A stretch of DNA of 64,000 nucleotides, from assembly GCF_003987065.1 (NCBI RefSeq), contig NZ_PIPY01000006.1, positions 141,666 through 205,665 of the forward strand, written 5' to 3'. The notes beneath the pieces were generated by a model. It worked only from the letters and a program-made list of their open reading frames with translations, was not told the DNA's origin and did no database searches. Made by a program: the position numbers and the translations under genes. Shown here piece by piece: positions 13,021-23,774 of the stretch (its first letter is position 1; each line of letters starts with the position of its first letter). Origin of the DNA: Pseudidiomarina insulisalsae. GTDB taxonomy: Bacteria; Pseudomonadota; Gammaproteobacteria; Enterobacterales; Alteromonadaceae.

Positions 13021-13050
13021 AAAAAAAGCCGCAGCGATGCGGCTTTTTTT
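13021..13050. terminator. Bidirectional intrinsic terminator between icd and the GGDEF gene
   Basis: A perfect 13-bp stem (AAAAAAAGCCGCA / TGCGGCTTTTTTT) closes on a GCGA tetraloop. The A-run and T-run on opposite sides allow termination in both directions, for icd and for the convergent gene ending at 13067. Confidence 0.93.
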
Positions 13051-13066
13051 TGTTCAGCTGATAAGG

Positions 13067-15085
13067 CTAGCGCAGTAGTTTTAAGCTGGCCGGTTGCTCA
13101 CCGGGAAGCTGATAACGAATGCGATTACGCCCCTCGCGCTTGGCCTGATAAAGAAGTTCGTCCACTTGCTTCACAGTGGTTTCCCAGTCGGGTGGGTTCG
13201 GACTTGCAGTAACCAGCGCAAAGCCGCCGCTCACAGTAATAGGTAGTGGTCCGGCGCTGGTATCGAAAGAGCGCTCGCCAATTTCCTGCAGCAATTTACC
13301 TGCGACCTTCAGCGCTTCGTCTGCCTGAACGTTCTCAAGTAGCAGCAAAAACTCCTCACCGCCCCAGCGTACTGCCAGGTCAGAACGGCGAAGGGCATTT
13401 TTCACCCGGCGGCCAAATTCAATCAGCACTTCATCACCGACGTTATGCCCGTGGCGGTCATTAATGGCTTTGAAATGGTCGATATCGAGAATAAGAACTG
13501 CATGATTGCCACTGTAAATGCGCTGATCACCGCGCAACAATTGGTCGTATATCGCACGTCGGTTGTACAGTCCGGTCAGTGGGTCACGTAGCGATTGTTG
13601 ATGCAATTCTTGATTAGCTGAATTGAGTAAATTATTTAATTTGCGCGTTTTACGGTAACCAAATGCGAATAATAGGATCAGCAAAATTAATGAGCCAGCG
13701 GCCAGAACAAAAAACTGATACTGCCGTTTTTGCGCAGCCAGCTCCTTTTCGCGCAATTCGGCTTGTTGTTCCAGCAGTTTTATCTCGTATGACTTTTCCG
13801 CAGCCTGATAACGCACCTGCAATTCGCTGATTCGCTCGTTGCTCTCTTCCTCAGCCAGCTCGGCGGTCAGCTGAACTTGTTGATGCAATGTCTGCGCTTG
13901 TTTCTGATAGTCGCCGGCGACTTCATAGGCTTTGGCAATATGCGTCAGTAATATCGCCTTTTCGCGTTTTTGCGCAAAACTGTTAAACACCTCGGCGGCG
14001 GCAAGCATTTCGGCAATCCCTTGCTGATGTTGGCCTTGCAATACTTTGATATAGCCAAGATTAAACTCGGTCACTGAGCGTTCGTTAACATTATTAATGC
14101 GCTTGGCTACCGCCAGCCCCTGTTCCAGAAACTCCCGGGCCGCGTCCAGTTCATTCATCAGTAACTTTGCAGCGCCGGCGTTATTGAATGCGAGCATTTC
14201 AACGCGTGGGTTATTCATATCGCGGCCTGCCTCAGCGGCGGCGACAAAAGCCGCAACAATTTCATCAGAGGGACCCTGGTCGTATTGTTGTGAGTACGCG
14301 CGAATCAGATAGAGATCGGGCAGATGGTGCGTAATTCCTGAGCGCTTTGCATCAGCAATGGCTTGTTCAGCGGTGCTCGCCGAAGCCTGCCAGCGGCCCA
14401 GGTTCGCCTGAATGCGAGCTAAGTGTAAATTAAGAAACTGGCGGCGGCGTTGCTGTCCCGAGGCCTCTGTTTGCGGAACCAATGCCTGCGCGGCAAGCAA
14501 AAACTCGAGCGCTTCTGAAAACTCGCCATTCTGCTGCAAGGCACGGGCGATAAAATGATTGGCAGTATAACGCACCCGCGGTTGCGTCACGGTGTGCAAC
14601 AAGTCAGTCAAATGGCGCGCATGCTTTAACGCTGCCTCGAAATCGGCGGCAGCAAAATGGGCTTCGCCGAGCATGACCCGGGCTTCAGCGATAGCATTGC
14701 TGTTATCTGACTTTTCGGCAATGGTTTGTACTTCGTTGGCAATGGCCATTGCTGCGGACATTTTTTGCTCATGGGCCAGTGCGACGACCTGATAAGCATG
14801 CGCCCGGACGAAAGTCTCTACCGGCGTGTTGATATCGACGGTACGCAGCAACTGGCGTAACGCCTCACGATCACTGGGGTAAAGGTCACTATCGAGGAGC
14901 TGGTCCAGTTGTGTTTCTAACGCGGGATCACGCTGCGGAATTTGTACCTCAGCGGCAATATGCGGTTCGCTGGCAAACACTGGCGTCGCAGTCGGCGGGG
15001 CGCTGGCTTGTGTCGGGGCGATGAGCAGCGTCGCTGTGATTAACGCTGAGGTAAGGGGGAGTTTACGGCGTAATGCAAAGCACAT
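13067..15085 (-). CDS. Periplasmic TPR-sensor diguanylate cyclase (GGDEF)
   Basis: Makes the second messenger c-di-GMP from two GTP. The 672 residues comprise an N-terminal signal/anchor, a long helical TPR-like sensor region (about 45-400), a charged coiled coil (about 405-455), a transmembrane helix (about 458-478) and a C-terminal GGDEF domain. The active-site motif GGEEF (575-579) is intact. The upstream RRSD (566-569) is a canonical RxxD inhibitory I-site, so product feedback is expected. The architecture implies a periplasmic signal relayed to a cytoplasmic catalytic domain; the ligand is unknown. No clear Shine-Dalgarno precedes the ATG at 15085. The bacteriolytic or motility target cannot be inferred. 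Confidence 0.92.
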   Translation of the reverse strand: MCFALRRKLPLTSALITATLLIAPTQASAPPTATPVFASEPHIAAEVQIPQRDPALETQLDQLLDSDLYPSDREALRQLLRTVDINTPVETFVRAHAYQVVALAHEQKMSAAMAIANEVQTIAEKSDNSNAIAEARVMLGEAHFAAADFEAALKHARHLTDLLHTVTQPRVRYTANHFIARALQQNGEFSEALEFLLAAQALVPQTEASGQQRRRQFLNLHLARIQANLGRWQASASTAEQAIADAKRSGITHHLPDLYLIRAYSQQYDQGPSDEIVAAFVAAAEAGRDMNNPRVEMLAFNNAGAAKLLMNELDAAREFLEQGLAVAKRINNVNERSVTEFNLGYIKVLQGQHQQGIAEMLAAAEVFNSFAQKREKAILLTHIAKAYEVAGDYQKQAQTLHQQVQLTAELAEEESNERISELQVRYQAAEKSYEIKLLEQQAELREKELAAQKRQYQFFVLAAGSLILLILLFAFGYRKTRKLNNLLNSANQELHQQSLRDPLTGLYNRRAIYDQLLRGDQRIYSGNHAVLILDIDHFKAINDRHGHNVGDEVLIEFGRRVKNALRRSDLAVRWGGEEFLLLLENVQADEALKVAGKLLQEIGERSFDTSAGPLPITVSGGFALVTASPNPPDWETTVKQVDELLYQAKREGRNRIRYQLPGEQPASLKLLR

Positions 15086-15183
15086 GTCGATGAATGTCTA
15101 CTGGTTGAGAATTAAACAATAACCTCATTGGATCGGCCTGTCTAGCGCCCTGAGGCTTCCTTTTTCGCTTTTTTTATTTGTAG

Positions 15184-15798
15184 TTATGTAGCTGTGGCCT
15201 GGCGAAAAAAACTCATAATATCGTCAAGATAACGCGCAAAGCCGACAAAGCCATGATCGCCGCCTGGCTCTATAGTTTGTCGCGCCTCGGGTAAGGCTTC
15301 GACGGCTTCGCGATAATCCAATAGCTCATCGGCGGTCTGTGCCAGCAGCCAGCACTGGCTGGCATTCAGTGGCGAAGGGTAAGCTGGCTCAGTTTGTTCT
15401 AAGGTTGCAAGATAACTTTCCTGCCATTCGTAAGTGCTGTTATCAAAATAGTTGACTGCACGGCCTAAGGCCCGGCGTAGCGACGAACCAGCGTGCATCG
15501 ACGGATTTATCAGCACCACCGGCAGGTCATATTTTAACGCCAGTATGTGGGCATAAAAGCCACCTAATGATGAGCCCATCAGACACAGACGTGGCGCTGG
15601 TGTCAGCGCGCCAAGCTGTTCGATGAGCTCCTCAAGAGTTTGCAAAGCCAAAGTGGGGATATGTGATAGTGATGGTGCCAGAAACCGCACTTCATGCTGC
15701 CGACAATAGCTACGCATGGCCTGAGCTTTGCTGCCAAAACCATTTGAGCCAAAGCCATGGATAAAAATAATAAAAGGCGTATGGGTTGTCTTACTCAC
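15184..15798 (-). CDS. YqiA/YcfP-like alpha/beta-hydrolase (esterase)
   Basis: A 204-residue alpha/beta-hydrolase of the UPF0227 (YqiA/YcfP) type, predicted to act on acyl esters or thioesters. The nucleophile elbow is GSSLG (Ser77), the acid lies in the segment DELLDYREA, and the His is in GGDHGF. The start is GTG 15798 (MSKTTHTPF), which overlaps the end of the upstream serine hydrolase. TTG 15804 is an alternative. It is the third gene of a compact unit with the serine hydrolase and the SMP-30 protein. The true substrate is unknown. Confidence 0.83.
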   Translation of the reverse strand: MSKTTHTPFIIFIHGFGSNGFGSKAQAMRSYCRQHEVRFLAPSLSHIPTLALQTLEELIEQLGALTPAPRLCLMGSSLGGFYAHILALKYDLPVVLINPSMHAGSSLRRALGRAVNYFDNSTYEWQESYLATLEQTEPAYPSPLNASQCWLLAQTADELLDYREAVEALPEARQTIEPGGDHGFVGFARYLDDIMSFFRQATAT

Positions 15799-17206
15799 TG
15801 GCAAGCGCCTTTAACACATCACGGGTAAAGTCATGTTCGTTAAAGCCCGGTTCGCCGGCAAGATCGTAACCACGACGGACAATGACCAGGTTTTCACTGG
15901 GAATAATCAGCAGAAACTGCCCCCGGTTGCCGCGTGCGGCAATGGTATCGTTGGGCAGCTCGGGAAAACGCTCATTATAAAGCCACCACTGCGCGCCGTA
16001 AGCCGGTGCATTCTCAGGCGGCTGTGCCGGGGCTGGGGTGCTGATGTACGTCAGCCAGTCACTGGGGAGCACCTGTTCACCGTACCATTCACCACGGTTA
16101 AGATGCAGCACTCCCAGCCGGCCAAGATCGCGGGCAGTGGTCCACACTTGCGAGGAAAGAATAAAGTCACCTTGCCAGTCGGTTTCCAGATACGTGTGCT
16201 GCATGCCAATCTTGTCCAGCAGCGCCTGATACGGAAACTGCAGGTAGCCGTCGAGGGTCGCGAAGCGCTCGCGCAACGTACGTAAGGCCAGTAACGTGTC
16301 ATTATTGGCATACTTCCAGCGACTGCCGGGGGCTACTTCTAATGCCGTTTCGGTGGCTGTATCGCTGACTAGTCCACCCCCCATGTATACCCGGTCGGTA
16401 CGGTTGCCCGCCTTATTACTGTCCAGGCCAGAGGCCATATGTAACAGATGCTCCAGGGTAATCTGGCGGCGCGGATCAAGCGGATGGGACCAGTTGGCGA
16501 GTTGGGCCGGCGCCTCAGTCTCAACCAGACGTTGCCAGACTGCCGCGCCAATAACACTGGCGCCGATACTTTTGGCGACCGACCAGGTACGTTGTGGTGT
16601 TACGGCGGTGAACCCTGGTTGATAACGTTCTGCTAAAATATGCTCAGGGGTGGCGATAAACACCGCGGAGGTGCGCGTACCACTGCCATACTTTTTAGTA
16701 AATGCCTGCGCCACCACTTCATTTAATGCTTGCTGCTGTGAGGAAGTCATTGTCGCGGGTTGCTGATCAGACCAGGGTTGGCCATTATCCGCGCCCGGGG
16801 CAATTGCACCGGCAAAAGGGTTGGCAAGATGCACGCGATCGGCAAGGGTGGCACCTACCGGTAAGTCGACGCAGCCAAGCCTGGGGCGCCAGACACTGAT
16901 GCGCGCCCGTTGACCGTTATCGTAGCTGACCCGAACCCACTGCTCTTCACGATTGATTTCCGGCTCCAGCGCATTAACTCGCTCGGCGATGAGAGGATAA
17001 ATACCAGTCAGCTCATCGCGGCGAATGGCATCCATTTCCTTTTTGCCGTTAAAAACTGCGCTACAGGTAAAGCCAGCTAAATAACCGGCAGCATAAGCAT
17101 TGAGTGTTGCTTCTGTCTCCTCCGCTGCATAGCCGGGAGACGTACCGGCAAGTAGGGCGCCAGCCATCAGGCTCAGCGAAAAAGCAGAATTCAGCAAAGG
17201 GCGCAT
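15791..17206 (-). CDS. Periplasmic serine hydrolase of the class C beta-lactamase family
   Basis: A penicillin-binding-protein-fold serine hydrolase. Members act as esterases, D-aminopeptidases or 6-aminohexanoate-dimer-type amidases, and only some are true beta-lactamases. It has an N-terminal signal peptide (MRPLLNSAFSLSLMAGALLA), an extra N-terminal domain of about 130 residues, and then the catalytic domain with SVAK (Ser209-Lys212) and the Tyr-x-Asn element YAN (in WKYANND). ATG 17206 is preferred over the upstream GTG 17215 because AGGTG lies 7 bases before it. The gene follows the SMP-30 stop by 9 bases and overlaps the downstream esterase by 8. Confidence 0.85.
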   Translation of the reverse strand: MRPLLNSAFSLSLMAGALLAGTSPGYAAEETEATLNAYAAGYLAGFTCSAVFNGKKEMDAIRRDELTGIYPLIAERVNALEPEINREEQWVRVSYDNGQRARISVWRPRLGCVDLPVGATLADRVHLANPFAGAIAPGADNGQPWSDQQPATMTSSQQQALNEVVAQAFTKKYGSGTRTSAVFIATPEHILAERYQPGFTAVTPQRTWSVAKSIGASVIGAAVWQRLVETEAPAQLANWSHPLDPRRQITLEHLLHMASGLDSNKAGNRTDRVYMGGGLVSDTATETALEVAPGSRWKYANNDTLLALRTLRERFATLDGYLQFPYQALLDKIGMQHTYLETDWQGDFILSSQVWTTARDLGRLGVLHLNRGEWYGEQVLPSDWLTYISTPAPAQPPENAPAYGAQWWLYNERFPELPNDTIAARGNRGQFLLIIPSENLVIVRRGYDLAGEPGFNEHDFTRDVLKALASE

Positions 17207-17215
17207 AACAGTCAC

Positions 17216-18085
17216 CTAATCAGTATCATTGGCAGATAAACTGATTTTAAGTACCTCGGTCTGATTGGTCACGTAAAGTACCCGGTTGTCTGTCTCAACC
17301 AGTGCCACGTTGGCCGTAAAGTCGGGTAATTCAATCAGTTCCAGTAACTTGCCCTGCGCTGAGTAAGCATAAATGCCCTGCGGACCGGCGACATACAGGG
17401 TGCCGTCCTGCGCCACTGCCATGCCATCCATTCCTTGCTCATAGGTGCCTTCAAGTTCGGCGAATAAACGCTTGTTCGCTACCCCTTCAGGGGTTACATC
17501 ATAAGCGAAGATCTGCCACTGATAAGCATCTGTGACATACAGCGTTGTCGCGTCGGGACTTAAAATAATGCCATTAGGCCTTGCCAGCGCGTCATCGAGC
17601 ACTATCAGTTCGCCAGCGTTGCTGATTTTAAAAACACCGGCAAAGTCGAGTTCCTGTTCCTCTTCACTTACCGCAAAAGGCGGGTCGGTGAAGTAAATTG
17701 CGCCGTTGTCAGCCACCACTAAATCATTGGGGCTATTGAGCCGTTTGCCCTGGAAATGACTGGCAAGACTGGTTTGCGTACCATCGCTATTTAGACGCGC
17801 AATGCGCCGCGCCTGATGTTGCGCCATCAGCAGCCGATTCTGCGTGTCGAGGGCAAGCCCATTCGCACCACTTGAGGGACGTACAGCAATACTGCTGCCG
17901 CGCTCTGGGTGCCAGCGGTAAATGGTTGACGTTGGAATATCGGAGAACCAAAGCTCGCCGTCATGCCATAACGGACCTTCGGTGAAAGAATGCCCGTCAC
18001 TAATCACCTCAATGTCGTGTGCGGCAGTTGTGGCGCTGGCGACGAACATAGCGCAGCTGACCAAGCTAATAAGAACCCATTGCAT
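17216..18085 (-). CDS. Secreted SMP-30/gluconolactonase-like beta-propeller protein
   Basis: A 289-residue six-bladed propeller of the SMP-30/gluconolactonase/LRE family, whose members are calcium-dependent lactonases. The N-terminus has a Sec signal peptide (MQWVLISLVSCAMFVASA). Candidate metal ligands lie in the family segments FTEGPLW (Glu), LNSPNDLVV and RPNGIILSPD. It is the first gene of the hydrolase unit, with a strong GAGGAGGT ribosome-binding site. Together the three products suggest hydrolysis of a lactone or ester substrate, with two of the enzymes outside the cytoplasm; the substrate is not identifiable. Confidence 0.85.
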   Translation of the reverse strand: MQWVLISLVSCAMFVASATTAAHDIEVISDGHSFTEGPLWHDGELWFSDIPTSTIYRWHPERGSSIAVRPSSGANGLALDTQNRLLMAQHQARRIARLNSDGTQTSLASHFQGKRLNSPNDLVVADNGAIYFTDPPFAVSEEEQELDFAGVFKISNAGELIVLDDALARPNGIILSPDATTLYVTDAYQWQIFAYDVTPEGVANKRLFAELEGTYEQGMDGMAVAQDGTLYVAGPQGIYAYSAQGKLLELIELPDFTANVALVETDNRVLYVTNQTEVLKISLSANDTD

Positions 18086-18232
18086 TATCTAATACCTCCT
18101 CAGTAACTGCCTGACAGCTTAGCTGATTGCGGCAAAAAAGACATAAGAAGAACCACATTCAGGCATGACATCGACCGCCGCATACGGCACAATACAGCGA
18201 TAGACTCACCCTAACAAAATGCTAAAGTGCGC

Positions 18233-21200
18233 ATGACGGAAATAGCTCAGAATACAGCTCCGCAATTCATCCACCTGCGGGTACACAGTGACTTTTCAAT
18301 GATTGACGGCCTCGCCAAGGTTGGTCCTATTTGTGAGTCCACTGCCGCGCAGGGCATGCCAGCGTTAGCATTGACCGACCAGATGAACATGTGTGGCCTG
18401 GTACGTTTTTATCGGACAACCCATGGCAAAGGGCTCAAACCCATTGTCGGTTGCGATCTCTGGGTATTGCCGGCTGGCTGGAGCAGCGACAGCCAGGAGG
18501 CGCCGTTTCGTCTGACGGCGCTGGCAATGAATAATGAGGGTTATCAGCAGCTGACTCAGTTGATTAGTCGCGGTTACCTCGCCGGCCATCGTGCCGGACG
18601 TCCTTGCGTAAATAAAGAGTGGCTGGCCGAGCACAGCGAAGGTGTATTGTTATTGAGCGGTGGGCGCGAGGGCGATGTCGGCCGCAAGTTGCTGCAAAAT
18701 CGTAAAGCTGAAGCCGAAGCTGAACTGGCATTTTACCAACAGCATTTTGCCGATCGTTTTTATCTGGAATTGTTGCGCACGGGGCGGCCGCAGGAAAATG
18801 ATTATTTACATGCTGCAGTGGCGCTGGCAGCCGAACAACAGATTCCTGTGGTGGCGACGAATGAGGTAGTCTTCCTCAAGCCTGATGATTTCCACGCTCA
18901 TGAAGTGCGCGTCGCCGTCGCTGATGGTTACACTCTGGACGATAAGCGCCGGCCAAAGAAATACAGCCGTGAACAATATTTGAAAAGTCCGACCGAGATG
19001 GCTGAACTATTTGCGGATATTCCTGAAGCGCTGGCGAATACTGTCGAAATTGCGAAACGCTGTAATGTGACCATTACGCTGGACAAATATGTACTACCGG
19101 AATTTCCCACCGGCGGTATGACGCCTGAAGACTTTCTGGTGAAGAAGTCAAGAGAAGGTCTGGAAGAGCGGCTACAGCATCTTTTCCCGGATAACGACGA
19201 GCGCGAGAAGCAGCGCCAGGCCTACGATGAGCGTCTGCAGATTGAGCTTGATGTTATTAACCAGATGGGCTTTCCGGGTTACTTCCTGATCGTCATGGAG
19301 TTTATTCAGTGGTCCAAAGACAATGGTATTCCGGTCGGTCCGGGGCGAGGCTCCGGTGCTGGCTCGTTGGTCGCTTACGCGCTGAAAATTACCGATCTCG
19401 ATCCGCTTGAACTCGATCTGCTATTTGAGCGCTTCCTTAACCCAGAGCGGGTGTCCATGCCCGATTTTGATATCGACTTTTGCATGGAACGTCGTGACGA
19501 AGTGATTGAGCACGTCGCTGAGCTTTATGGTCGCGAAGCGGTATCGCAGATCATCACCTTTGGCACGATGGCGGCGAAGGCTTCGATTCGCGACGTAGGC
19601 CGGGTTTTAGGGCACCCCTATGGCTTTGTCGACAAAATCACCAAACTGGTACCGGGTGACCCGGGCATGACCCTGGCGAAAGCCTTTGAGATTGAGCCGC
19701 GATTGCCCGAAATGTACGGTCAGGACGAAGACGTGCGTGACCTTATAGATATGGCGCGCATTCTGGAAGGGGTGACACGTAATGCCGGTAAACATGCCGG
19801 GGGCGTCGTCATTGCACCGGAAAAGATTACCGATTTTTCGCCTTTGTACTGTGATGAAGAGGGCAAGCAGCCAGTTACTCAATTCGATAAAAATGACGTT
19901 GAGGCGGCGGGTCTTGTTAAGTTCGACTTTCTTGGTTTGCGTACCCTGACCATTATTCAGTGGGCGCTGGATATGGTTAACGCAAAACGTCAGCGCCGTG
20001 GCGAAACGCCGGTCGTGATTGAAAAGATCCCGCTTAATGATCCACGCTGTTTCACGTTGTTGAAAAAGGCGCAGACCACCGCCGTTTTCCAGCTTGAATC
20101 AGGCGGCATGAAACAACTGATCAAAAAGCTCTTACCCGATAGCTTTGAAGACATTATCGCCTTGGTGGCTCTGTTCCGTCCGGGTCCGCTACAGTCGGGC
20201 ATGGTTGATAACTTTATTGATCGTAAGCACGGCCGCGAACAGATCTCTTACCCGGATAAAGATTATCAGCACGAGCTATTGCAGCCGATTCTGGAACCGA
20301 CGTATGGCGTTATCCTGTATCAGGAACAGGTCATGCAGATCGCTCAGGTGTTGGCCGGCTACTCGCTCGGTGGCGCCGATCTATTACGTCGGGCGATGGG
20401 TAAAAAGAAGCCGGAAGAAATGGCAAAGCAGCGCGAGGTTTTCGCTGAAGGCGCGAAGAATAACGGTATCGATCCCGACCTGGCGATGAAAATCTTTGAT
20501 CTGGTAGAAAAATTTGCCGGTTACGGTTTTAACAAGTCACACTCCGCTGCCTACGCGTTGGTCTCGTATCAGACCTTATGGATGAAAACCCATTATCCGG
20601 CAGAATTTATGGCGGCTGTGATGTCCGCCGATATGGATAATACCGATAAAATTGTCACACTGGTGGACGAATGTGAGCAGATGGGGCTGAAATTAATGCC
20701 ACCGGATGTCAATGTCGGCCAGTACAGATTTACTGTCGATGATAATGGCCATGTGGTGTATGGCATTGGTGCCATCAAAGGGGTGGGCGAAGGCCCGATT
20801 GAAGCGATTCTGGCAGCGCGCAACAGTGAGGGGCCCTTTACTGATCTGTTCGACTTCTGCTGCCGCGTCGACTTGAAAAAACTCAACCGCCGGGTGCTGG
20901 AAAAGCTGATTCGCGCTGGCGCCATGGACTCACTGGGGCCGCATCGCGCGGCACTCATGGCAACCCTTGAAAAGGCGATGCGTCAAGCCGAGCAACATGC
21001 GCGCGCTGAAGAAATCGGACAGAGCGACTTGTTCGGTGTTCTTACCAGCGCCAATGATACCGAAACCATTGAACACGAATTTGAACAAGTACCACAATGG
21101 CCAGAGGCGATATGGCTTGACGGCGAACGGGAAACGCTTGGGCTATACTTGACGGGGCACCCGATCAATCGTTACCGGGCGGAACTGCGCAACTATGTGC

Positions 21201-21745
21201 CCTGTAATCTGAGCGATGTGCGCCCGACCGGCCGTGATCAAATGACCACAGTTGCCGGCTTAGTGATTGATATGCGGGTTATGATGAACAAGAAGGGCGC
21301 GCGCTGGGCGATTGTCACCTTAGATGACAAAACGGCCCGCTTTGATGTACGCTTTTTTGCACAAGACTATGAAACTTACGAGCATTTGCTGGCAAAAGAC
21401 CAGATTTTGGTGATTAAAGGAGAGGTCAGCTTTGATGAATACTCGGGGGGCAATACAATGACCGCTCGAGAAGTCATGACCATCACCGGAATGCGCGAAC
21501 AATACGCCAAGGGCGTGCGCCTCACGGTGCGACCAGAGCACCTGGAAGGCAATGGCATGAAACGTCTGGTGCAGACGCTGACCGCTTATAAAGGTGGCGC
21601 GTGTCCGCTGCTGTTTGATTATCAGCGTCCAGATGTAAAAGCCAGTTATCAGACCGCAACCGAGTGGTTCATAACGCCGGAAGACGATTTACTTTATGAG
21701 CTGGAGCAGCAGCTCGGGCCAAAACAGGTGGCATTAGAATTTTGA
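18233..21745 (+). CDS. dnaE: DNA polymerase III alpha subunit
   Basis: Catalytic subunit of the replicative polymerase. About 1170 residues: PHP domain (about 10-280), palm with catalytic Asp411 and Asp413 in PDFDIDF, fingers, tandem HhH (about 830-900), OB domain (about 1000-1080) and a C-terminal tau-binding region. The N-terminus [18 protein letters not shown] matches E. coli DnaE closely. I chose ATG 18233; the in-frame GTG 18227 adds two residues, and neither has a clear ribosome-binding site. In E. coli dnaE follows lpxB-rnhB, but here it stands alone upstream with accA and tilS downstream, and rnhB is 20 kb away. Confidence 0.98.
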   Translation: MTEIAQNTAPQFIHLRVHSDFSMIDGLAKVGPICESTAAQGMPALALTDQMNMCGLVRFYRTTHGKGLKPIVGCDLWVLPAGWSSDSQEAPFRLTALAMNNEGYQQLTQLISRGYLAGHRAGRPCVNKEWLAEHSEGVLLLSGGREGDVGRKLLQNRKAEAEAELAFYQQHFADRFYLELLRTGRPQENDYLHAAVALAAEQQIPVVATNEVVFLKPDDFHAHEVRVAVADGYTLDDKRRPKKYSREQYLKSPTEMAELFADIPEALANTVEIAKRCNVTITLDKYVLPEFPTGGMTPEDFLVKKSREGLEERLQHLFPDNDEREKQRQAYDERLQIELDVINQMGFPGYFLIVMEFIQWSKDNGIPVGPGRGSGAGSLVAYALKITDLDPLELDLLFERFLNPERVSMPDFDIDFCMERRDEVIEHVAELYGREAVSQIITFGTMAAKASIRDVGRVLGHPYGFVDKITKLVPGDPGMTLAKAFEIEPRLPEMYGQDEDVRDLIDMARILEGVTRNAGKHAGGVVIAPEKITDFSPLYCDEEGKQPVTQFDKNDVEAAGLVKFDFLGLRTLTIIQWALDMVNAKRQRRGETPVVIEKIPLNDPRCFTLLKKAQTTAVFQLESGGMKQLIKKLLPDSFEDIIALVALFRPGPLQSGMVDNFIDRKHGREQISYPDKDYQHELLQPILEPTYGVILYQEQVMQIAQVLAGYSLGGADLLRRAMGKKKPEEMAKQREVFAEGAKNNGIDPDLAMKIFDLVEKFAGYGFNKSHSAAYALVSYQTLWMKTHYPAEFMAAVMSADMDNTDKIVTLVDECEQMGLKLMPPDVNVGQYRFTVDDNGHVVYGIGAIKGVGEGPIEAILAARNSEGPFTDLFDFCCRVDLKKLNRRVLEKLIRAGAMDSLGPHRAALMATLEKAMRQAEQHARAEEIGQSDLFGVLTSANDTETIEHEFEQVPQWPEAIWLDGERETLGLYLTGHPINRYRAELRNYVPCNLSDVRPTGRDQMTTVAGLVIDMRVMMNKKGARWAIVTLDDKTARFDVRFFAQDYETYEHLLAKDQILVIKGEVSFDEYSGGNTMTAREVMTITGMREQYAKGVRLTVRPEHLEGNGMKRLVQTLTAYKGGACPLLFDYQRPDVKASYQTATEWFITPEDDLLYELEQQLGPKQVALEF

Positions 21746-21785
21746 TCCGCAAGGGCAGGTAAAGCCGTTGTGAACGGGAGTCCAA

Positions 21786-22742
21786 ATGAATTTGCAATTT
21801 TTAGAGTTCGAAAAACCGATTGCTGAGCTACAAGCGCAAATTGATGAGCTTAAAGCGGTCGGCGCGAAAGGCGACTTTGATATTTCCATTGAAGAAGAAG
21901 TTGCCAGGTTGCAGGAAAAACGCGAGCAACTGATTGAGAAGATCTTCGGCGATCTCGGCGCCTGGCAAGTTGCGCAAATGGCGCGTCATCCACTACGCCC
22001 TTATACACTTGATTATATTGAGCATATTTTTACCGACTTTGATGAGCTGGCCGGCGATCGGGCCTTCGCCGATGACCGGGCCATCGTCGGTGGTACTGCA
22101 CGTCTTGACGATCAGCCGGTGATGATTATCGGTCATCAGAAAGGGCGTGAGACCAAAGAAAAAATTCGCCGTAACTTCGGCATGCCTAAACCAGAGGGTT
22201 ATCGCAAAGCTCTGCGGCTCATGGAAATGGCCGAGCGCTTTAAGATGCCGATTATTACCTTTATTGATACCCCGGGCGCTTACCCGGGCATTGGCGCGGA
22301 AGAACGTGGTCAGTCAGAGGCCATTGCCCGCAACCTGAAAGTGATGGCGCGTCTGAATGTGCCGATTGTCTGTACCGTCATTGGTGAGGGTGGTTCTGGT
22401 GGTGCATTGGCCATCGGGGTCGGCGATCGGGTCAACATGCTGCAATACTCAACCTATTCGGTTATTTCGCCGGAGGGTTGTGCATCTATTTTATGGAAAA
22501 GCGCCGAAAAAGCTTCGATTGCCGCTGAGGCAATGGGCGTGACTGCTGACCGCAGCCTGGAACTGGGTCTTATTGACAGCATTATTGAAGAGCCGCTAGG
22601 CGGCGCGCATCGCGATCACAGCTCCATGGCACAACGTCTGAAGCAGCAACTGCTGAAAGATCTCAGCGCCCTGAAAGGTCTGGATCGGACGGCATTGCTC
22701 GAGCAGCGATATCAGAAACTCATGTCCTTTGGCTATTGCTAA
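21786..22742 (+). CDS. accA: Acetyl-CoA carboxylase carboxyltransferase subunit alpha
   Basis: Transfers the carboxyl group from carboxybiotin to acetyl-CoA with AccD, the first committed step of fatty acid synthesis. The 318 residues match the family in length and sequence: an N-terminal helical segment, then the crotonase-like domain with the glycine-rich oxyanion stretches [16 protein letters not shown] and [12 protein letters not shown]. It follows dnaE by 40 bases with GGGAG before the ATG, as in E. coli, so the two are probably co-transcribed. Confidence 0.98.
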   Translation: MNLQFLEFEKPIAELQAQIDELKAVGAKGDFDISIEEEVARLQEKREQLIEKIFGDLGAWQVAQMARHPLRPYTLDYIEHIFTDFDELAGDRAFADDRAIVGGTARLDDQPVMIIGHQKGRETKEKIRRNFGMPKPEGYRKALRLMEMAERFKMPIITFIDTPGAYPGIGAEERGQSEAIARNLKVMARLNVPIVCTVIGEGGSGGALAIGVGDRVNMLQYSTYSVISPEGCASILWKSAEKASIAAEAMGVTADRSLELGLIDSIIEEPLGGAHRDHSSMAQRLKQQLLKDLSALKGLDRTALLEQRYQKLMSFGYC

Positions 22743-22763
22743 AGCCGACAGTTTGCAAACCTT

Positions 22764-23765
22764 GTGAGCGCCGATTACCGCGATTTATATGACGATTTTG
22801 CCGCAGCTCTGGCCGCGCTGGAGCTACGGCCGCAACAACAACTTGTTGCGTGTCTGGGGGGCGGCGCGGACTCACAGACTATCCTCGATTTACTTGATCG
22901 CTGGCGGACCGACTACCCGGATTACCAGTATTTAGCGATTCATCTTGATCATCAGTTTCATCCTGATTCGGCTGCCTGGGCTGCTAGCTTACAGGAGGAT
23001 TGTGCGCGCCGGCAGTTTCCGATGCACTGCGAGGTGCTAGCGGTGGCACAAGGCCCGCGCATCAGCAAAGAAGCGGCCGGGCGCAGTGCGCGCTATCAGC
23101 GCTTAAGTGAACTGGCCGAGCCGGACGCAATTATGTTGTTAGGCCAGCATCGAAATGATCAGATTGAAACCTTCCTGTTACAGTTAAAACGTGGCTCAGG
23201 GCCCAAAGGCCTGGCAGCGATGGCACAAACTATTGGTAGCGATGCGCCCCAGCGCCCGGGCCGGCAAACCTGGCTACGGCCGTTACTGAACGTCAGCAAG
23301 GCCAGCATCTATGCCTATGCCAGAGAGCATCAGTTACATTGGATTGAAGACGATACCAACTTTGATACCAGCATCGATCGTAATTATTTACGTCACGAAG
23401 TGGTGCCGAAGCTGGAACAGCGCTGGCCGCATTTTGGCGCCGCGGTGCTACGCAGCGCACAGCTTTGTGCAGAGCAGCAACAGGTACTGGACGAATTACT
23501 CGGCAAACAGTTAAGACAGGCGATGAATGCGACGGGAGAATTAGCCGTCGGCGCACTACAACCCCACTCGCAAAGTACGCAACGGGCGTTGCTAAGGGCG
23601 TGGTTGCAGCATCAGGGCGCGAGCATGCCGTCCTACGCACAGCTCGAGCAGCTCCGCAAACAAATGCTACTGACGGGTAATGACCGGCAGCCACAAGTGG
23701 CATGGGGCGACTACAAAGTCGTGCGTACGCGTCAGCGTACGTTGCAATTATTGCAGCGGTTTTAG
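22764..23765 (+). CDS. tilS: tRNA(Ile)-lysidine synthase, short form with atypical PP-loop
   Basis: TilS ligates lysine to C34 of the AUA-reading tRNA-Ile, an essential modification. The N-terminal PP-loop ATPase domain and the following helical domain are clear (RNYLRHEVVPKLEQRWPHF, LLGQHRNDQIETFLLQLKRG). Two things are odd. The PP-loop, normally SGGxDS, reads GGGADS (residues 32-37), preceded by an extra Leu. The protein is 333 residues against about 430 in E. coli, lacking most of the C-terminal domain. Shorter TilS proteins do exist. GTG start; a position after accA is common for tilS in related bacteria. Confidence 0.9.
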   Translation: MSADYRDLYDDFAAALAALELRPQQQLVACLGGGADSQTILDLLDRWRTDYPDYQYLAIHLDHQFHPDSAAWAASLQEDCARRQFPMHCEVLAVAQGPRISKEAAGRSARYQRLSELAEPDAIMLLGQHRNDQIETFLLQLKRGSGPKGLAAMAQTIGSDAPQRPGRQTWLRPLLNVSKASIYAYAREHQLHWIEDDTNFDTSIDRNYLRHEVVPKLEQRWPHFGAAVLRSAQLCAEQQQVLDELLGKQLRQAMNATGELAVGALQPHSQSTQRALLRAWLQHQGASMPSYAQLEQLRKQMLLTGNDRQPQVAWGDYKVVRTRQRTLQLLQRF

Positions 23766-23774
23766 GGAGCTGAT

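Noticed and set aside
13067..15085. Degenerate, inactive GGDEF domain
   Set aside because: GGEEF is an active variant and the RxxD I-site is intact.
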